64,000 bases of DNA from positions 1 through 64,000 of the forward strand of contig DURE01000004.1 in NCBI GenBank assembly GCA_012837425.1, in the 5' to 3' direction. Source of the stretch: Clostridiales bacterium (GTDB lineage: Bacteria; Bacillota; Clostridia; Oscillospirales; CAG-272). Of the stretch, positions 1 to 10,431 are shown one piece after another. The notes under the pieces are model-generated. The model saw nothing but the letters and a program-made list of their open reading frames with translations, was not told the origin of the DNA and did not search any database. The translations under genes and the position numbers were made by a program. The stretch's first letter is position 1, and every line of letters begins with the position of its first letter.

Positions 1-462
1 ATTTCAGATGAAGCGATTAAGGCCGCCGGGGAGACACAGAAGCTAAGCGGAATAGAGGGCTTTACCTTTACCGCAGGCGGGGCGGAAGAGCTGCAGGCCA
101 TAGCCGACAGCGCCTTTGACGGAGTTATACTGTCTAATATAATTGACAATCTGCTCCCTGAGGATGCGATTGTAGTTCTGGCAGAAACACGGCGCATTCT
201 TAAGTCAGGCGGAAAAGTATTGGTAAAATTAAATCCTTTCCTTACGGACAATCAGATTAAGGAATGGAATATAAAAATCATTGAGAAGAATTTTCTTGAC
301 GACGGATTGTATTTATGGAATCAGTCTACCGAAGAATGGACCGAACTGTTGGAAAATTATTTTAGTATTCTGGAATATAAAGAAATTTATTTTCCCGGAC
401 ATGACCAATATAACAGACTGTTTTTAATGCAAAAAAGCAACACGACAACTAATACCAAATAG
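1..462 (+). CDS. Class I SAM-dependent methyltransferase, 3' part (5' end outside window)
   Basis: Frame 1 is open from base 1; reads ...AFDGVILSNIIDNLLPEDAIVVLAETRRILKSGGKVLVKLNPF..., typical of methyltransferase motifs. Confidence 0.75.
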   Translation: MSDEAIKAAGETQKLSGIEGFTFTAGGAEELQAIADSAFDGVILSNIIDNLLPEDAIVVLAETRRILKSGGKVLVKLNPFLTDNQIKEWNIKIIEKNFLDDGLYLWNQSTEEWTELLENYFSILEYKEIYFPGHDQYNRLFLMQKSNTTTNTK

Positions 463-470
463 CATTTTCC

Positions 471-1517
471 ATGAGGCAAGATTTGAAAACCGAAATTATA
501 AAAATAAACAACCCCGCCGAATCATATCGCGACATCGAGCGCGCGGCCGGGATAATCAGAGCCGGCGGGCTGGTGGTTTTCCCCACCGAGACTGTCTACG
601 GACTCGGTGGCAACGGCACCGACCCGGCTGCCGCCTCAAAAATCTACGCAGCCAAGAGCCGGCCGTCCGACAACCCCTTAATACTGCACATAGCGAAGCC
701 CTCGGGCGCCGAGCGCTACGCTGTTACAAACGAACATTACTATAAGCTTGCCGAGGCCTTTATGCCCGGGCCGCTGACTATCATACTTTCGAAAAAGCCT
801 GTTGTCCCCGACCGGGTGACCGGCGGCCTTCCGACGGTGGCGCTGCGCTGCCCGTCTCACCCGGTTGCCCACGCCTTAATTGAGGCCGCAGGGCTGCCTA
901 TCGCCGCGCCCTCGGCCAATATCTCGGGGCGCCCCTCGCCCACCAGCGCAAGATACGCCATTGAGGATATGGACGGCAGGGTTGACATGATAATCGACGG
1001 CGGCGACTGCGAGATAGGCCTTGAGTCGACCATCATTGCGCTTGACGGCGACGGCGCGCTCCTGCTCCGCCCGGGGGCCGTGACATACGACGCGCTCTGC
1101 TGCGTTCTTGAGAAGGTTGAAATCTCGGCGGCCGCCATGGGGGAGATGACAGCCGACGACAGGCCGCTTGCCCCCGGCATGAAATACCGGCATTACGCCC
1201 CCTCCTCCCCGCTGGTGCTGCTCGAGGGCTCAGACGAGGATTTTATAAACTATATAAAGCAAAAACGCTCAATCGAGAACTGTGCGGTTATCTGTTCGCC
1301 AGTGGAGGCCAAAGCTCTGGGCGGGGAGAACCTCGTGCTCACAGGCGAGGCCGGCGACTACCCCACGCAGGCAAGGCGGCTCTTCTCGGCCCTGCGCGAA
1401 GCCGACAAGCTGGGCTGCGGGGTAATCTATGCCCGAAAGCCCCCTGCCGACGGCCTCGGGCTTGCGCTTTATAACCGACTGGTCCGCGCCGCCTCGCACA
1501 TGGTGATAAAGATTTAG
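471..1517 (+). CDS. sua5: L-threonylcarbamoyladenylate synthase (Sua5/YwlC/TsaC family)
   Basis: FPTETVYGLGGN, KSRPSDNPLILHI, PSANISGRPSPT motifs plus a C-terminal Sua5 domain. Confidence 0.95.
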   Translation: MRQDLKTEIIKINNPAESYRDIERAAGIIRAGGLVVFPTETVYGLGGNGTDPAAASKIYAAKSRPSDNPLILHIAKPSGAERYAVTNEHYYKLAEAFMPGPLTIILSKKPVVPDRVTGGLPTVALRCPSHPVAHALIEAAGLPIAAPSANISGRPSPTSARYAIEDMDGRVDMIIDGGDCEIGLESTIIALDGDGALLLRPGAVTYDALCCVLEKVEISAAAMGEMTADDRPLAPGMKYRHYAPSSPLVLLEGSDEDFINYIKQKRSIENCAVICSPVEAKALGGENLVLTGEAGDYPTQARRLFSALREADKLGCGVIYARKPPADGLGLALYNRLVRAASHMVIKI

Positions 1518-1566
1518 CACCCGAAAGCCGAAAACCTAAACTAAATTTACCGCAGGAGATGACCCT

Positions 1567-3816
1567 ATGGCGAAAAAAAGCAAAAACCAAATAACACAGG
1601 ACGCGCCTGCTCCGGCTCCGGTAACGCCGCAGCCGATAACCGATACAATAGAAAAGAACTTTATGCCCTATGCGATGAGCGTCATTGTCTCGCGCGCTAT
1701 CCCCGAGATAGACGGCCTCAAGCCCGCGCACCGCAAGCTGCTCTACACCATGTACAGGATGGGGCTTCTGACCGGGAACCGCACCAAGAGCGCAAACGTG
1801 GTGGGGCAGACCATGAAGCTCAGCCCCCACGGCGACCTGTCGATATACGAGACGCTGGTGCGCCTGACCCGCGGCAACGAGACGCTCCTGCACCCCCTTG
1901 TTGACTCAAAGGGCAGCTTCGGCAAGCAGTATTCCTCGGACATGAAATACGCGGCGGCGCGCTATACCGAGGTCAAGCTCGATCCCTTCTGCGCCGAGCT
2001 CTTCCGCGGCATCGACAAAAACGCGGTTGATTTTGTCGACAACTACGACAACACCATGAAGGAGCCGGTCCTGCTCCCGACCACCTTCCCGAATATTCTG
2101 GTCATGCCGAACACCGGGATTGCGGTAGGCGTGGCTTCAAATATATGCTCTTTTAATCTCGCCGAGATTTGCGACGCCACAATTGCGCTGCTGAAGAACC
2201 CCGGCACCACATTAAATAAAATTCTTGAGATAATCAAGGCGCCGGACTTTCCATCGGGCGGACTGATAATATACGACCGGGAGCAGATGCGCGGGATATA
2301 CAGAACCGGCCAGGGCTCGCTTAAAATCCGCTCGCGCTACGTCTACGACAAAAAGAACAACTGCATAGAAATCATTCAGATTCCCTACTCGACCACCATC
2401 GAGCAGATAATGAAGAAAATTACCGAACTTGTCAAGGAGGGCAAGCTCAAGGAAATCACCGACTTCCGCGACGAGATTGACCTCTCGGGTTTCAAGCTTA
2501 CCTTAGACATCCGCCGTGGCACCGACCCCGACAAGCTGATGGACAAACTCTTCAGGCTTACCCCGCTTGAGGACAGCTTCAAATGCAACTTTACCGTGCT
2601 TGTAGACTCGGTCCCGCGCCAGCTCGGCATTATTGAAATCCTTAGCGAATGGATAAAATTCAGGATGAATTGCCTCAGCCGCGAGCTGACCTTTGACCTT
2701 GACAAAAAGAAGGAAAAACTGCACCTTTTGCTCGGCCTTGCCAAAATCCTGCTTGACATCGACAAGGCCATAAGCATCATCCGGCAGACCGAACGCGAGG
2801 ACGAAGTTGTCCCCCACCTGATGGCAGGCTTCGACATCGACGAGGTTCAGGCCGAGTATATCGCCGAGATAAAGCTGCGGCACCTCAACCGCGAGTATAT
2901 TCTAAACCGCGTCGGCGAAATTGAAGACCTCAAGCGCGAGATAGCCGAACTTGAGGAACTGCTCGGCGACGAGCTGAAAATCAAGGCATATATAGCCGGG
3001 CAGCTGCTTGAGATAAAGAAAAAATACGGCCGGCCGCGCAAGTCTCAGATAATCGGGGCCGAGGCGATTACCGAGTACAGCAAGGAGGACCATATCGAAA
3101 ACTTTAATGTCCACCTCGTGCTGACCCGGGAGGGCTATTTCAAGAAAATTACGCTGCTCTCGCTGCGGGCAAGCGACAACCACACCCTAAAGGAGGGTGA
3201 CGGGATAATCCAGGAGCTTGATTCGGAAAACCGGAGCGACATAGTTTTCTTCACCGACCGCGCGCAGGTCTACCGTGCCAGGCTCTCGGATTTTGACTGC
3301 GTCAAGGCCTCGGTCATGGGCGACTACCTTCCGACCAAGCTTGAAATGGACCTTGGAGAAAAACCTATTTTGATGCTAGCCTCCCCCGAGTGCGATTTTC
3401 CCGAGGGCGACCATATGGTCTTTATATTCGAGAACGGCCGCGGGGTGCGAGTGCCGGTTTCGGTTTACCAGACCAAGAGCAACCGGCGCAAGCTGACCGG
3501 GGCATATTCAACAGCCTCACCAATTGTCGCGGCCTTCTACGAGCACAAAGACAGACCTTTTGACATCATGACTGTCACCGACGCCGACCGCGCTATCATC
3601 ATAAAATCCTCGCTGATAGCACAGAAGACCACGCGCACCTCAAACGGCAATCTGGTAATAAACCTGAAAAAGGGGCAGAAGGTGGTCTCGGCCATTTCTA
3701 ACCCGACCGAGGTGTTCGGCGACCTCAAGGGTTACCGCAAGCTAAAACTCCCCGCGACCGGAGTGCTGCTTGCCGAAAAGGACATTCAGGCAATGCAGCT
3801 TAAAATCGACGAATGA
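1567..3816 (+). CDS. parC: DNA topoisomerase (ATP-hydrolysing) subunit A, ParC/GyrA family
   Basis: MPYAMSVIVSRAIPEIDGLKPAHRKLLYTMYRMGL, catalytic AARYTEVKL region, GyrA-type C-terminal repeats. Confidence 0.9.
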   Translation: MAKKSKNQITQDAPAPAPVTPQPITDTIEKNFMPYAMSVIVSRAIPEIDGLKPAHRKLLYTMYRMGLLTGNRTKSANVVGQTMKLSPHGDLSIYETLVRLTRGNETLLHPLVDSKGSFGKQYSSDMKYAAARYTEVKLDPFCAELFRGIDKNAVDFVDNYDNTMKEPVLLPTTFPNILVMPNTGIAVGVASNICSFNLAEICDATIALLKNPGTTLNKILEIIKAPDFPSGGLIIYDREQMRGIYRTGQGSLKIRSRYVYDKKNNCIEIIQIPYSTTIEQIMKKITELVKEGKLKEITDFRDEIDLSGFKLTLDIRRGTDPDKLMDKLFRLTPLEDSFKCNFTVLVDSVPRQLGIIEILSEWIKFRMNCLSRELTFDLDKKKEKLHLLLGLAKILLDIDKAISIIRQTEREDEVVPHLMAGFDIDEVQAEYIAEIKLRHLNREYILNRVGEIEDLKREIAELEELLGDELKIKAYIAGQLLEIKKKYGRPRKSQIIGAEAITEYSKEDHIENFNVHLVLTREGYFKKITLLSLRASDNHTLKEGDGIIQELDSENRSDIVFFTDRAQVYRARLSDFDCVKASVMGDYLPTKLEMDLGEKPILMLASPECDFPEGDHMVFIFENGRGVRVPVSVYQTKSNRRKLTGAYSTASPIVAAFYEHKDRPFDIMTVTDADRAIIIKSSLIAQKTTRTSNGNLVINLKKGQKVVSAISNPTEVFGDLKGYRKLKLPATGVLLAEKDIQAMQLKIDE

Positions 3817-3850
3817 TTTTGCGCTAAACATTTACACGGAGGATATCTTC

Positions 3851-3976
3851 ATGCGCGAGACGAAAAAACATGAATCAAAAAAAATGCTGATAACCCGCAT
3901 TATCTGCGCCATACTCGCCCTGCTCATGCTGGGCAGCATCGCCACATACGCAATAATATTTCTTTTGGGCAGATAA
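3851..3976 (+). CDS. Small single-TM protein (41 aa)
   Basis: MRETKKHESKKMLITRIICAILALLMLGSIATYAIIFLLGR; internal start preferred over the ORF-track start at 3770, which overlaps parC. Confidence 0.6.
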   Translation: MRETKKHESKKMLITRIICAILALLMLGSIATYAIIFLLGR

Positions 3977-3988
3977 GGAGAGCAGGCC

Positions 3989-4654
3989 ATGACCAGACAA
4001 GAAATACTTAAATATGTCGACCACACGCTGCTCAAGCCGACCGCCACCGAGGAAGAGATTAAGACGGTCTGCGACGACGCGATAAAATACGGCTGCGCCG
4101 CAGTTTGCATACCCAACACACACATCACCTTTGCCGTTGATTATGTCAAAGGCAGGGTCAGGGTGGGGGCTACCGTCGGCTTTCCCTTCGGCTACAATGT
4201 CACCGAGGTAAAGTGCGCCGAGGCAAGGCGGGCGCTGGCCGACGGCGCTACCGAATTTGACATGGTCGCAAATATCTGCCGCATCAAAGAGGGGAAATAC
4301 GACAAAGTGCTTGACGACATACGGGCGGTAAGGGAGGCTGTCGGCGGCCATATACTCAAGGTAATAATTGAAACCTGCCTGCTCACAGAAGAAGAAAAAA
4401 TCAGGATGTGCGAGGTTGTGTCGCGCTCGGGCGCCGACTACATCAAGACCTCAACCGGGTTCTCAACCGGGGGTGCTACCCGGGAGGATATAGCTCTCTT
4501 TGCCGCGCATGTCTCGGGGGGACTTAAAATCAAGGCGGCGGGAGGAATCCGCAGTTTTGCCGACGCCGAAGAGTTCATACGGCTGGGGGCAACCCGCCTC
4601 GGCACCAGCGCGTTGGTAATAATTATGAAAAACGAAGAACCCGGAGCCTACTGA
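3989..4654 (+). CDS. deoC: Deoxyribose-phosphate aldolase
   Basis: YVDHTLLKPTATEEEI, VGFPFGYN, YIKTSTGFSTGGATREDI, KAAGGIRS motifs. Confidence 0.97.
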   Translation: MTRQEILKYVDHTLLKPTATEEEIKTVCDDAIKYGCAAVCIPNTHITFAVDYVKGRVRVGATVGFPFGYNVTEVKCAEARRALADGATEFDMVANICRIKEGKYDKVLDDIRAVREAVGGHILKVIIETCLLTEEEKIRMCEVVSRSGADYIKTSTGFSTGGATREDIALFAAHVSGGLKIKAAGGIRSFADAEEFIRLGATRLGTSALVIIMKNEEPGAY

Positions 4655-4659
4655 GCGGT

Positions 4660-5469
4660 ATGGTTGTTGATTTTCATGTCCACTGCTTCCCCGACGCACT
4701 CGCCCCCCGCGCCCTTGCCGTGCTGAGCGACCATGCGCAGCTCAAGGAATTGGGGCTTCCCTGCACCGACGGGACGCAGGCCGGGACCGAGGCGCATATC
4801 GCCTCCCAGGGCGTCGACTATGCCGTGGTCTGCAACATAGCGACCAACGGCCGGCAGCAGCACAACGTAAACAGCTTTGCCATAAGTATCGCTAAGACCA
4901 GCAAAACCCTCTGTTCGCTCGGCTCGCTGCACCCCGGCGGCGAGGACAAGTACGGCGAGCTGCTCCGGCTCAGGGAAGCCGGCATACGCGGGATTAAAAT
5001 ACACCCCGACTATATCGGAGCAGATATTACAGACCCAGCATATGACGAGATATTTGAGCTCTGCTCGGAGCTCGGATTCTTTGTCCTCACGCATGCCGGT
5101 CTTGACCCGGTGTCGCCCGGGCATATGCACGCAAGCCCTGAGATGATTGCCACTGTCGCAAAACGCTATCCGGACCTTAAAATCATCGCCGCGCACATGG
5201 GCGGGTTTCTCTGCTCGGCGGAGGTCATCGAGCACCTGCTCGGGCGGGACATCTGGTTTGACACCTCGGTGTCCTCTCAGCGCCCCGACGAATATGAAAA
5301 CCTCGTATATATACTTAAAAACCATTCGCCCGACCGGCTGCTTTTCGCCTCGGATACCCCATGGGCATACGCGGCGGATGAGCTGAGATTTATCTATTCG
5401 GCAGGGCTTGGCGATGAGCTGACAGAGAAAATCCTCTGCAAAAACGCGCTTGGCCTGCTCAAAGACTGA
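4660..5469 (+). CDS. Amidohydrolase-family metal-dependent hydrolase
   Basis: N-terminal VVDFHVHCFPD, GIKIHPDY, AAHMGG, LFASDTPW motifs. Confidence 0.85.
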   Translation: MVVDFHVHCFPDALAPRALAVLSDHAQLKELGLPCTDGTQAGTEAHIASQGVDYAVVCNIATNGRQQHNVNSFAISIAKTSKTLCSLGSLHPGGEDKYGELLRLREAGIRGIKIHPDYIGADITDPAYDEIFELCSELGFFVLTHAGLDPVSPGHMHASPEMIATVAKRYPDLKIIAAHMGGFLCSAEVIEHLLGRDIWFDTSVSSQRPDEYENLVYILKNHSPDRLLFASDTPWAYAADELRFIYSAGLGDELTEKILCKNALGLLKD

Positions 5470-5528
5470 AGCCGCCATGGCATATATCAGCCGGGAGGCT
5501 CATAAAAAACACGCGGAGGGAGAGCCCT

Positions 5529-7043
5529 ATGAAATACCTTGTCGGCATTGATATCGGCACCTCGGGCACAAAGGTGGCGCTCTTCGACTTTTCGGGCAAC
5601 CCGCTCTGCTCCCACACCGCCGGATACCGGCTCTACCAGCCGCACAACGGCTGGGCCGAGCAGGACCCCGAGGACTGGTGGCAGGCGGTCTGCGAGGGAC
5701 TGCGGGCGGTCTGCCATACGGCAGACCCGGCCGAGATTGCCGGAGTCGGCTTCTCGGGTCAGATGCACGGGCTGGTCATGCTCGGCTCTGACATGCGGGC
5801 GCTGAGAAAATCAATCATCTGGTGCGACCAGCGCAGCGGCCGGGAATGCGGCGAAATCACCGCCGCCGTCGGGGCCGAGCAGCTCATGCGGATAACCAAA
5901 AGCCCGGCGCTCACCGGCTTTACCGCCTCAAAGCTCCTCTGGGTCAGGAACAACGAGCCCGACACATACGAGCGCTGCCACAAGGTTCTTCTGCCGAAGG
6001 ACTATATCCGCTTCAGGCTCACCGGCGAGCTATACATGGACGTCTCGGACGCCTCGGGCACCCAGATGCTCGACATAGAAAAGCGCGCATGGTCGGACTA
6101 TGTACTCACAAAGCTTGAAATCGACCCCTCATGGCTCCCCCCGACCTGCGAGTCATTTGAGCTTGCCGGGAAGGTCACACCCGGGGCGGCGGCCGAAACC
6201 GGGCTCAGGTCCGGGACACTCGTCGCGGCAGGCGCAGGAGACAACGCGGCTACCGCCGTTGGCTGCGGGGTCATATACCGGGGGCGGGCTTTTACCTCTC
6301 TCGGTACCAGCGGCGTGGTTTTCGCACATACCGACGGCCCGGTCTGGGATACAAAAGGCCGGATTCACAACTTCTGCGCGGCGACCGGCGGCTGGCATGT
6401 GCTGGGGTCGGTACAGGCGACAGGGCTGTCCTACACCTGGTTTTGCGACAACTTCTGCCAGCCTGAAGCCGAGCTTGCCAAGGCAACCGGCAGGTCGGTC
6501 TGGAGTATACTCGACGAGCTGGCGACAACCTCGCCGAAAGGGGCCAACCGCCTCATTTACCTGCCCTATCTCATGGGCGAGCGCACCCCCCACCTCGACC
6601 CCGACCTGCGCGGGGCCTTCCTCGGCCTCTCGGCAATACACACCAAGGCCGACCTTTTGCGCGCGCTGGCCGAAGGTGTCACCTATGGTCTGGCCGACTG
6701 CCGCTCGGTCCTGCGCGAGCTAAAAATTACGACCGAGAGCATGATTGCCTGCGGCGGCGGTGCGGCAAGCCCCTTCCGCCGGCAGATGCTGGCAGACGTT
6801 TTCGGCATCCCGGTCTCAACAATAAAGTCCGAGCAAGGCGCAGTGCTCGGGGCGGCGCTGCTCGCCGGGGTGGCCTCGGGGGTATACGGCAGCGTAGAGG
6901 AGGCCTGCAGTATAATTCAAATCGAATCTCAAAACCTCCCCGACCCGGCGGCGCATGCCGAATACATGAAATACTACGAGATATACCGCGCGGCTTACCC
7001 CGCACTGAAGGAACTGTATAAAAGGCTGACACATATAAGCTGA
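5529..7043 (+). CDS. xylB: Xylulokinase
   Basis: FGGY kinase motifs: YLVGIDIGTSGTKVALFD, GFSGQMHGLVMLG, GAGDNAATAVGCG. Confidence 0.93.
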   Translation: MKYLVGIDIGTSGTKVALFDFSGNPLCSHTAGYRLYQPHNGWAEQDPEDWWQAVCEGLRAVCHTADPAEIAGVGFSGQMHGLVMLGSDMRALRKSIIWCDQRSGRECGEITAAVGAEQLMRITKSPALTGFTASKLLWVRNNEPDTYERCHKVLLPKDYIRFRLTGELYMDVSDASGTQMLDIEKRAWSDYVLTKLEIDPSWLPPTCESFELAGKVTPGAAAETGLRSGTLVAAGAGDNAATAVGCGVIYRGRAFTSLGTSGVVFAHTDGPVWDTKGRIHNFCAATGGWHVLGSVQATGLSYTWFCDNFCQPEAELAKATGRSVWSILDELATTSPKGANRLIYLPYLMGERTPHLDPDLRGAFLGLSAIHTKADLLRALAEGVTYGLADCRSVLRELKITTESMIACGGGAASPFRRQMLADVFGIPVSTIKSEQGAVLGAALLAGVASGVYGSVEEACSIIQIESQNLPDPAAHAEYMKYYEIYRAAYPALKELYKRLTHIS

Positions 7044-7061
7044 AAAAAGGATGGGTATGAC

Positions 7062-8945
7062 ATGAACAAAAACGACTTCAAAGCCCGTGCAAAGGCGCTG
7101 GTCGCCCGGATGACGACAGAGGAAAAAATCAGCCAGATGATCTATGACGCGCCGGCGATAAAGCGGCTCGGAATTTCGGCCTACAACTGGTGGAATGAGG
7201 GACTTCACGGCGTGGCGCGCAGCGGGGTTGCAACCGTCTTCCCGCAGGCAATAGGGATGGCGGCGAGCTTCAATCCCGAGCTCATGCGCCGGGTGGGCGA
7301 GGTTATCTCGGATGAGGCCAGAGCCAAGTACAACGAATACAAGAAATTCGGCAACACCGAAATTTATCAGGGGCTGACATACTGGTCGCCTAATATCAAT
7401 ATTTTCCGCGACCCGCGCTGGGGCCGCGGACAGGAGACCTTCGGCGAGGACCCGTATCTAACCGGCGTCATGGCCACCGAATATGTCAAGGGTATGCAGG
7501 GCGAGGGCAAATACCGCAAGGTTGACGCGACGCTTAAACACTACGCGGTCCACAGCGGCCCCGAAGCCGAGCGGCACCGCTACAACGCTGAAGTAAGTGA
7601 ATTTGACCTTTACGACACATACCTGCGCGCCTTCAAATACTGCATAGAGCACGCCGACCCCTCGGCGGTAATGGGGGCCTACAACCGCGTGGGCGGGGAG
7701 CCCTGCTGTGCAAGTGAAACGCTGCTCCGGAAAATCCTTTTCGGTGAGTTCGGGTTTGACGGATACGTGGTCTCGGACTGCGGCGCTATCCGCGATATCT
7801 GGAAATATCACAAATATGTCGATAACCCGGCCGACGCCGCGGCGCTGGCCGTGAAAAACGGCTGCCATCTCAACTGCGGCAAGACCTATGAAGCGCTCAA
7901 TATGGCGGTTGAGCTCGGCAAGCTTGATATGAAATACATCGACGACGCGGCAGAGCGGCTTATGGCCGCCAGGTTCCGGCTCGGAATGTTTGACAACGAC
8001 TGCGAATACGATAACATACCCTATGATGTGGTGGCCTGCGACAAACACGCTGAAATTAATCTTGAAATGGCCCGGCAGAGCATTGTGCTCCTGAAAAACG
8101 ACGGCATCCTGCCGCTTCGCCCCGGGACCAACGTCGCGATAATAGGGCCGAATGCCGACAGCCTAAAGGTGCTGCTCGGCAACTACAACGGCACCCCGGA
8201 CAAATACTATACCTTTCTGCGTGGTATTCAAGAAACCTGCCGCGGCAGGGTAATTTACGCCAAGGGCTCTCCGCTCTACGGCGAGGGGTACAACGTCCAC
8301 CACGACGAGCCGCTGCGCGAGGCCCTGATTGCCGCCCGCAGGAGCGACGTTGTCATTATGTGTTGCGGGATTACATCCGAGCTCGAGGGCGAGCAGGGCG
8401 ACCTCAAACTAAACGGGCACATGGGAGACCGCAAGGACATTGAACTGCCCGAGCTCCAGAAGCAGCTTTACCGTGCGGTGCTTGCAGTCGGCAAGCCTGT
8501 CGTGTTCGTCAACGCCAGCGGGAGCTGTGTCTCGCTTGTCGAGCAGAACCGCGACTGCAGCGCAGTCCTGCAGTGCTTCTACCCCGGCGCCATGGGCGGC
8601 AGGGCGCTTGCCGACATACTCTTCGGCAGAGTAAGCCCCTCGGGCCGGCTGCCGGTGACCTTTTACCGCTCGGTTGACGACCTGCCGCCGCTTGACGACT
8701 ACTCGATGAAAAACCGCACCTACAGATACTACGAGGGCAGGCCGCTCTACCCCTTCGGACACGGGCTCACCTATTCGGATATTGAAGAAAAGTGGGTTAG
8801 CGATGATACCGCCATAATTACGAACAACGGGCCGTACCATACAAGATACAGTGTGCTCCGCTATGTCACAAAACCGGCAAAAACGCTGGTCGGGCTGAAA
8901 AACATATTCATTCGTGCCGGAGAAAGTAAAACTCTGGAGTTTTAA
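7062..8945 (+). CDS. Glycoside hydrolase family 3 (beta-xylosidase/beta-glucosidase type)
   Basis: YNWWNEGLHGVARSGVATVFPQAIGMAASFN, DPRWGRGQETFGEDPYL, GYVVSDCGAI, YPFGHGLTYS. Confidence 0.93.
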   Translation: MNKNDFKARAKALVARMTTEEKISQMIYDAPAIKRLGISAYNWWNEGLHGVARSGVATVFPQAIGMAASFNPELMRRVGEVISDEARAKYNEYKKFGNTEIYQGLTYWSPNINIFRDPRWGRGQETFGEDPYLTGVMATEYVKGMQGEGKYRKVDATLKHYAVHSGPEAERHRYNAEVSEFDLYDTYLRAFKYCIEHADPSAVMGAYNRVGGEPCCASETLLRKILFGEFGFDGYVVSDCGAIRDIWKYHKYVDNPADAAALAVKNGCHLNCGKTYEALNMAVELGKLDMKYIDDAAERLMAARFRLGMFDNDCEYDNIPYDVVACDKHAEINLEMARQSIVLLKNDGILPLRPGTNVAIIGPNADSLKVLLGNYNGTPDKYYTFLRGIQETCRGRVIYAKGSPLYGEGYNVHHDEPLREALIAARRSDVVIMCCGITSELEGEQGDLKLNGHMGDRKDIELPELQKQLYRAVLAVGKPVVFVNASGSCVSLVEQNRDCSAVLQCFYPGAMGGRALADILFGRVSPSGRLPVTFYRSVDDLPPLDDYSMKNRTYRYYEGRPLYPFGHGLTYSDIEEKWVSDDTAIITNNGPYHTRYSVLRYVTKPAKTLVGLKNIFIRAGESKTLEF

Positions 8946-8971
8946 TAAATCATCCCCGCATTTAGTTTTAT

Positions 8972-9043
8972 AAGTTTTTTGAGAATTTGCAAGGGACTTT
9001 TTTCAAAAAAGTCCCTTGAGCGGGGTGCGGGGCAGCGCCCCGC
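8972..9043 (+). repeat. Dispersed repeat copy A: aagttttttgaga...caagggactttttt-c-aaaaaagtcccttg...cggggtgcggggcagcgccccgc
   Basis: Related sequence at 58338-58435 on the opposite strand; GC-rich tail shared with 14969-14996 and 21037-21059. Confidence 0.65.
8990..9018. terminator. Palindromic hairpin caagggactttttt-c-aaaaaagtcccttg
   Basis: Perfect 14-nt arms read from sequence; follows the GH3 stop. Confidence 0.6.
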
Positions 9044-9051
9044 ATATAAGT

Positions 9052-9083
9052 GCCCCGTTCCGGACCGGAACGGGGCTGTGTTT
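9052..9083. terminator. Hairpin gccccgttccggaccggaacggggc followed by tgtgtttttt
   Basis: Inverted repeat with T-run between convergent GH3 and xylA. Confidence 0.65.
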
Positions 9084-9084
9084 T

Positions 9085-10407
9085 TTATATTCCCGAGAAC
9101 ATTAAACTGTTTATCACAGATTCAAGATACTCCTGCCCGCCGCTGTTTTTTTCCTCGACCCGCCCCAGTCTCAGCGCATAGTCGGCAAGGCTCTCGAGGG
9201 TTGCGCTGCCCGAGACTATCTCGGCCCCGATACCGGTTCTGAATGAGGCATAGCGGTCGGCGACAAATTGGTCTACTCTGCCGTCGCGAATAATCCGGTC
9301 GGCAATTCTGAGCCCGAGCGCAAAGGCGTCCATTCCGGCAATATATGCGACAAAAAGGTCGCGGGGGTTCATGGAAGCACGTCGGATCTTAGCGTCAAAA
9401 TTCAGCCCGCCGTTCCTAAAGCCGCCGGCGCGGAGCACCTCGAGCATACAGTGTGTGGTGTTGTAGACATCAGTCGGGAACTGGTCGGTGTCCCAGCCGA
9501 GCAGCATGTCGCCCTGATTTGCGTCAATAGAACCGAAAACACCGTTTATGCGGGCGACGCGGAGCTCGTGCTGAAAGCTGTGCTGCGCGAGGGTCGCGTG
9601 GTTGGCCTCAATATTGAGCCTGAACTCGTCTACCAGGTCGTATTTTCTCAGGAAGGCCAGCACCGTCGCGGCGTCGTAGTCATACTGGTGCTTGGTAGGC
9701 TCCTTTGGCTTGGGCTCGATGTAAAAATCGCCGCGGTACCCCTTCCCCCTCGCGTAGTCCACCGCCATGTGCAAAAGCCTTGCCAGATTGTCAAGCTCAA
9801 AGCCCATATCGGTGTTGAGCAGGGTTTCGTAGCCCTCGCGTCCGCCCCAGAAGACATAGCCGCTGCCGCCGAGCTCAATGGTGATGTCAAGCGCCTTTTT
9901 TATCTGCGCGGCAGCATAGGCAAACACGTCGGCCGACGCGGCGGTGCCCGCGCCGTGAACATACCTTGGGTGGCTGAACAGGTTGGCCGTGCCCCACAGG
10001 AGCTTTACGCCGGTCTTTTTCATTTGTTCCTTGATGAGCGGCACAACCTCATCAAGATTGGCCCAGAATTCGGCGAGGCTTTCCCCTTCAGGCGCTATAT
10101 CGCGGTCGTGAAAACAAAAATACTCAATGCCCAGCTTGCTCATGAACTCAAAGGCGGCATAGATTCGGTTTTTTGCCACTTCCATCGGGGTCTTGCCGCC
10201 AAAGCTGACATCGCGGGTCCCGTCGCCGAACATATCTCCGCCCTCGCTGCAAAAGGTGTGCCAGAAGCTTGCGGCAAATCTGAGCTGCTCGCGCATGGTC
10301 CTGCCGGCGACGACTGCCTCGGGGTTATAGAACTTGAATGCCAGCGGATTTTTCGACTGCGGTCCCTCGTACCTGATTTTACCGACACCACTGAAATATC
10401 CGGCCAT
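9085..10407 (-). CDS. xylA: Xylose isomerase
   Basis: [83 protein letters not shown]. Confidence 0.97.
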   Translation of the reverse strand: MAGYFSGVGKIRYEGPQSKNPLAFKFYNPEAVVAGRTMREQLRFAASFWHTFCSEGGDMFGDGTRDVSFGGKTPMEVAKNRIYAAFEFMSKLGIEYFCFHDRDIAPEGESLAEFWANLDEVVPLIKEQMKKTGVKLLWGTANLFSHPRYVHGAGTAASADVFAYAAAQIKKALDITIELGGSGYVFWGGREGYETLLNTDMGFELDNLARLLHMAVDYARGKGYRGDFYIEPKPKEPTKHQYDYDAATVLAFLRKYDLVDEFRLNIEANHATLAQHSFQHELRVARINGVFGSIDANQGDMLLGWDTDQFPTDVYNTTHCMLEVLRAGGFRNGGLNFDAKIRRASMNPRDLFVAYIAGMDAFALGLRIADRIIRDGRVDQFVADRYASFRTGIGAEIVSGSATLESLADYALRLGRVEEKNSGGQEYLESVINSLMFSGI

Positions 10408-10431
10408 ATCGTTTTCCTCCCCGGCTATATA

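Noticed and set aside
1-462. Horizontal acquisition of the methyltransferase, suggested by its AT-richer 3' half
   Set aside because: Only a fragment is visible, so composition and context cannot be judged
4648-5478. 276-aa minus-strand ORF
   Set aside because: Antisense to the amidohydrolase gene; no recognisable family
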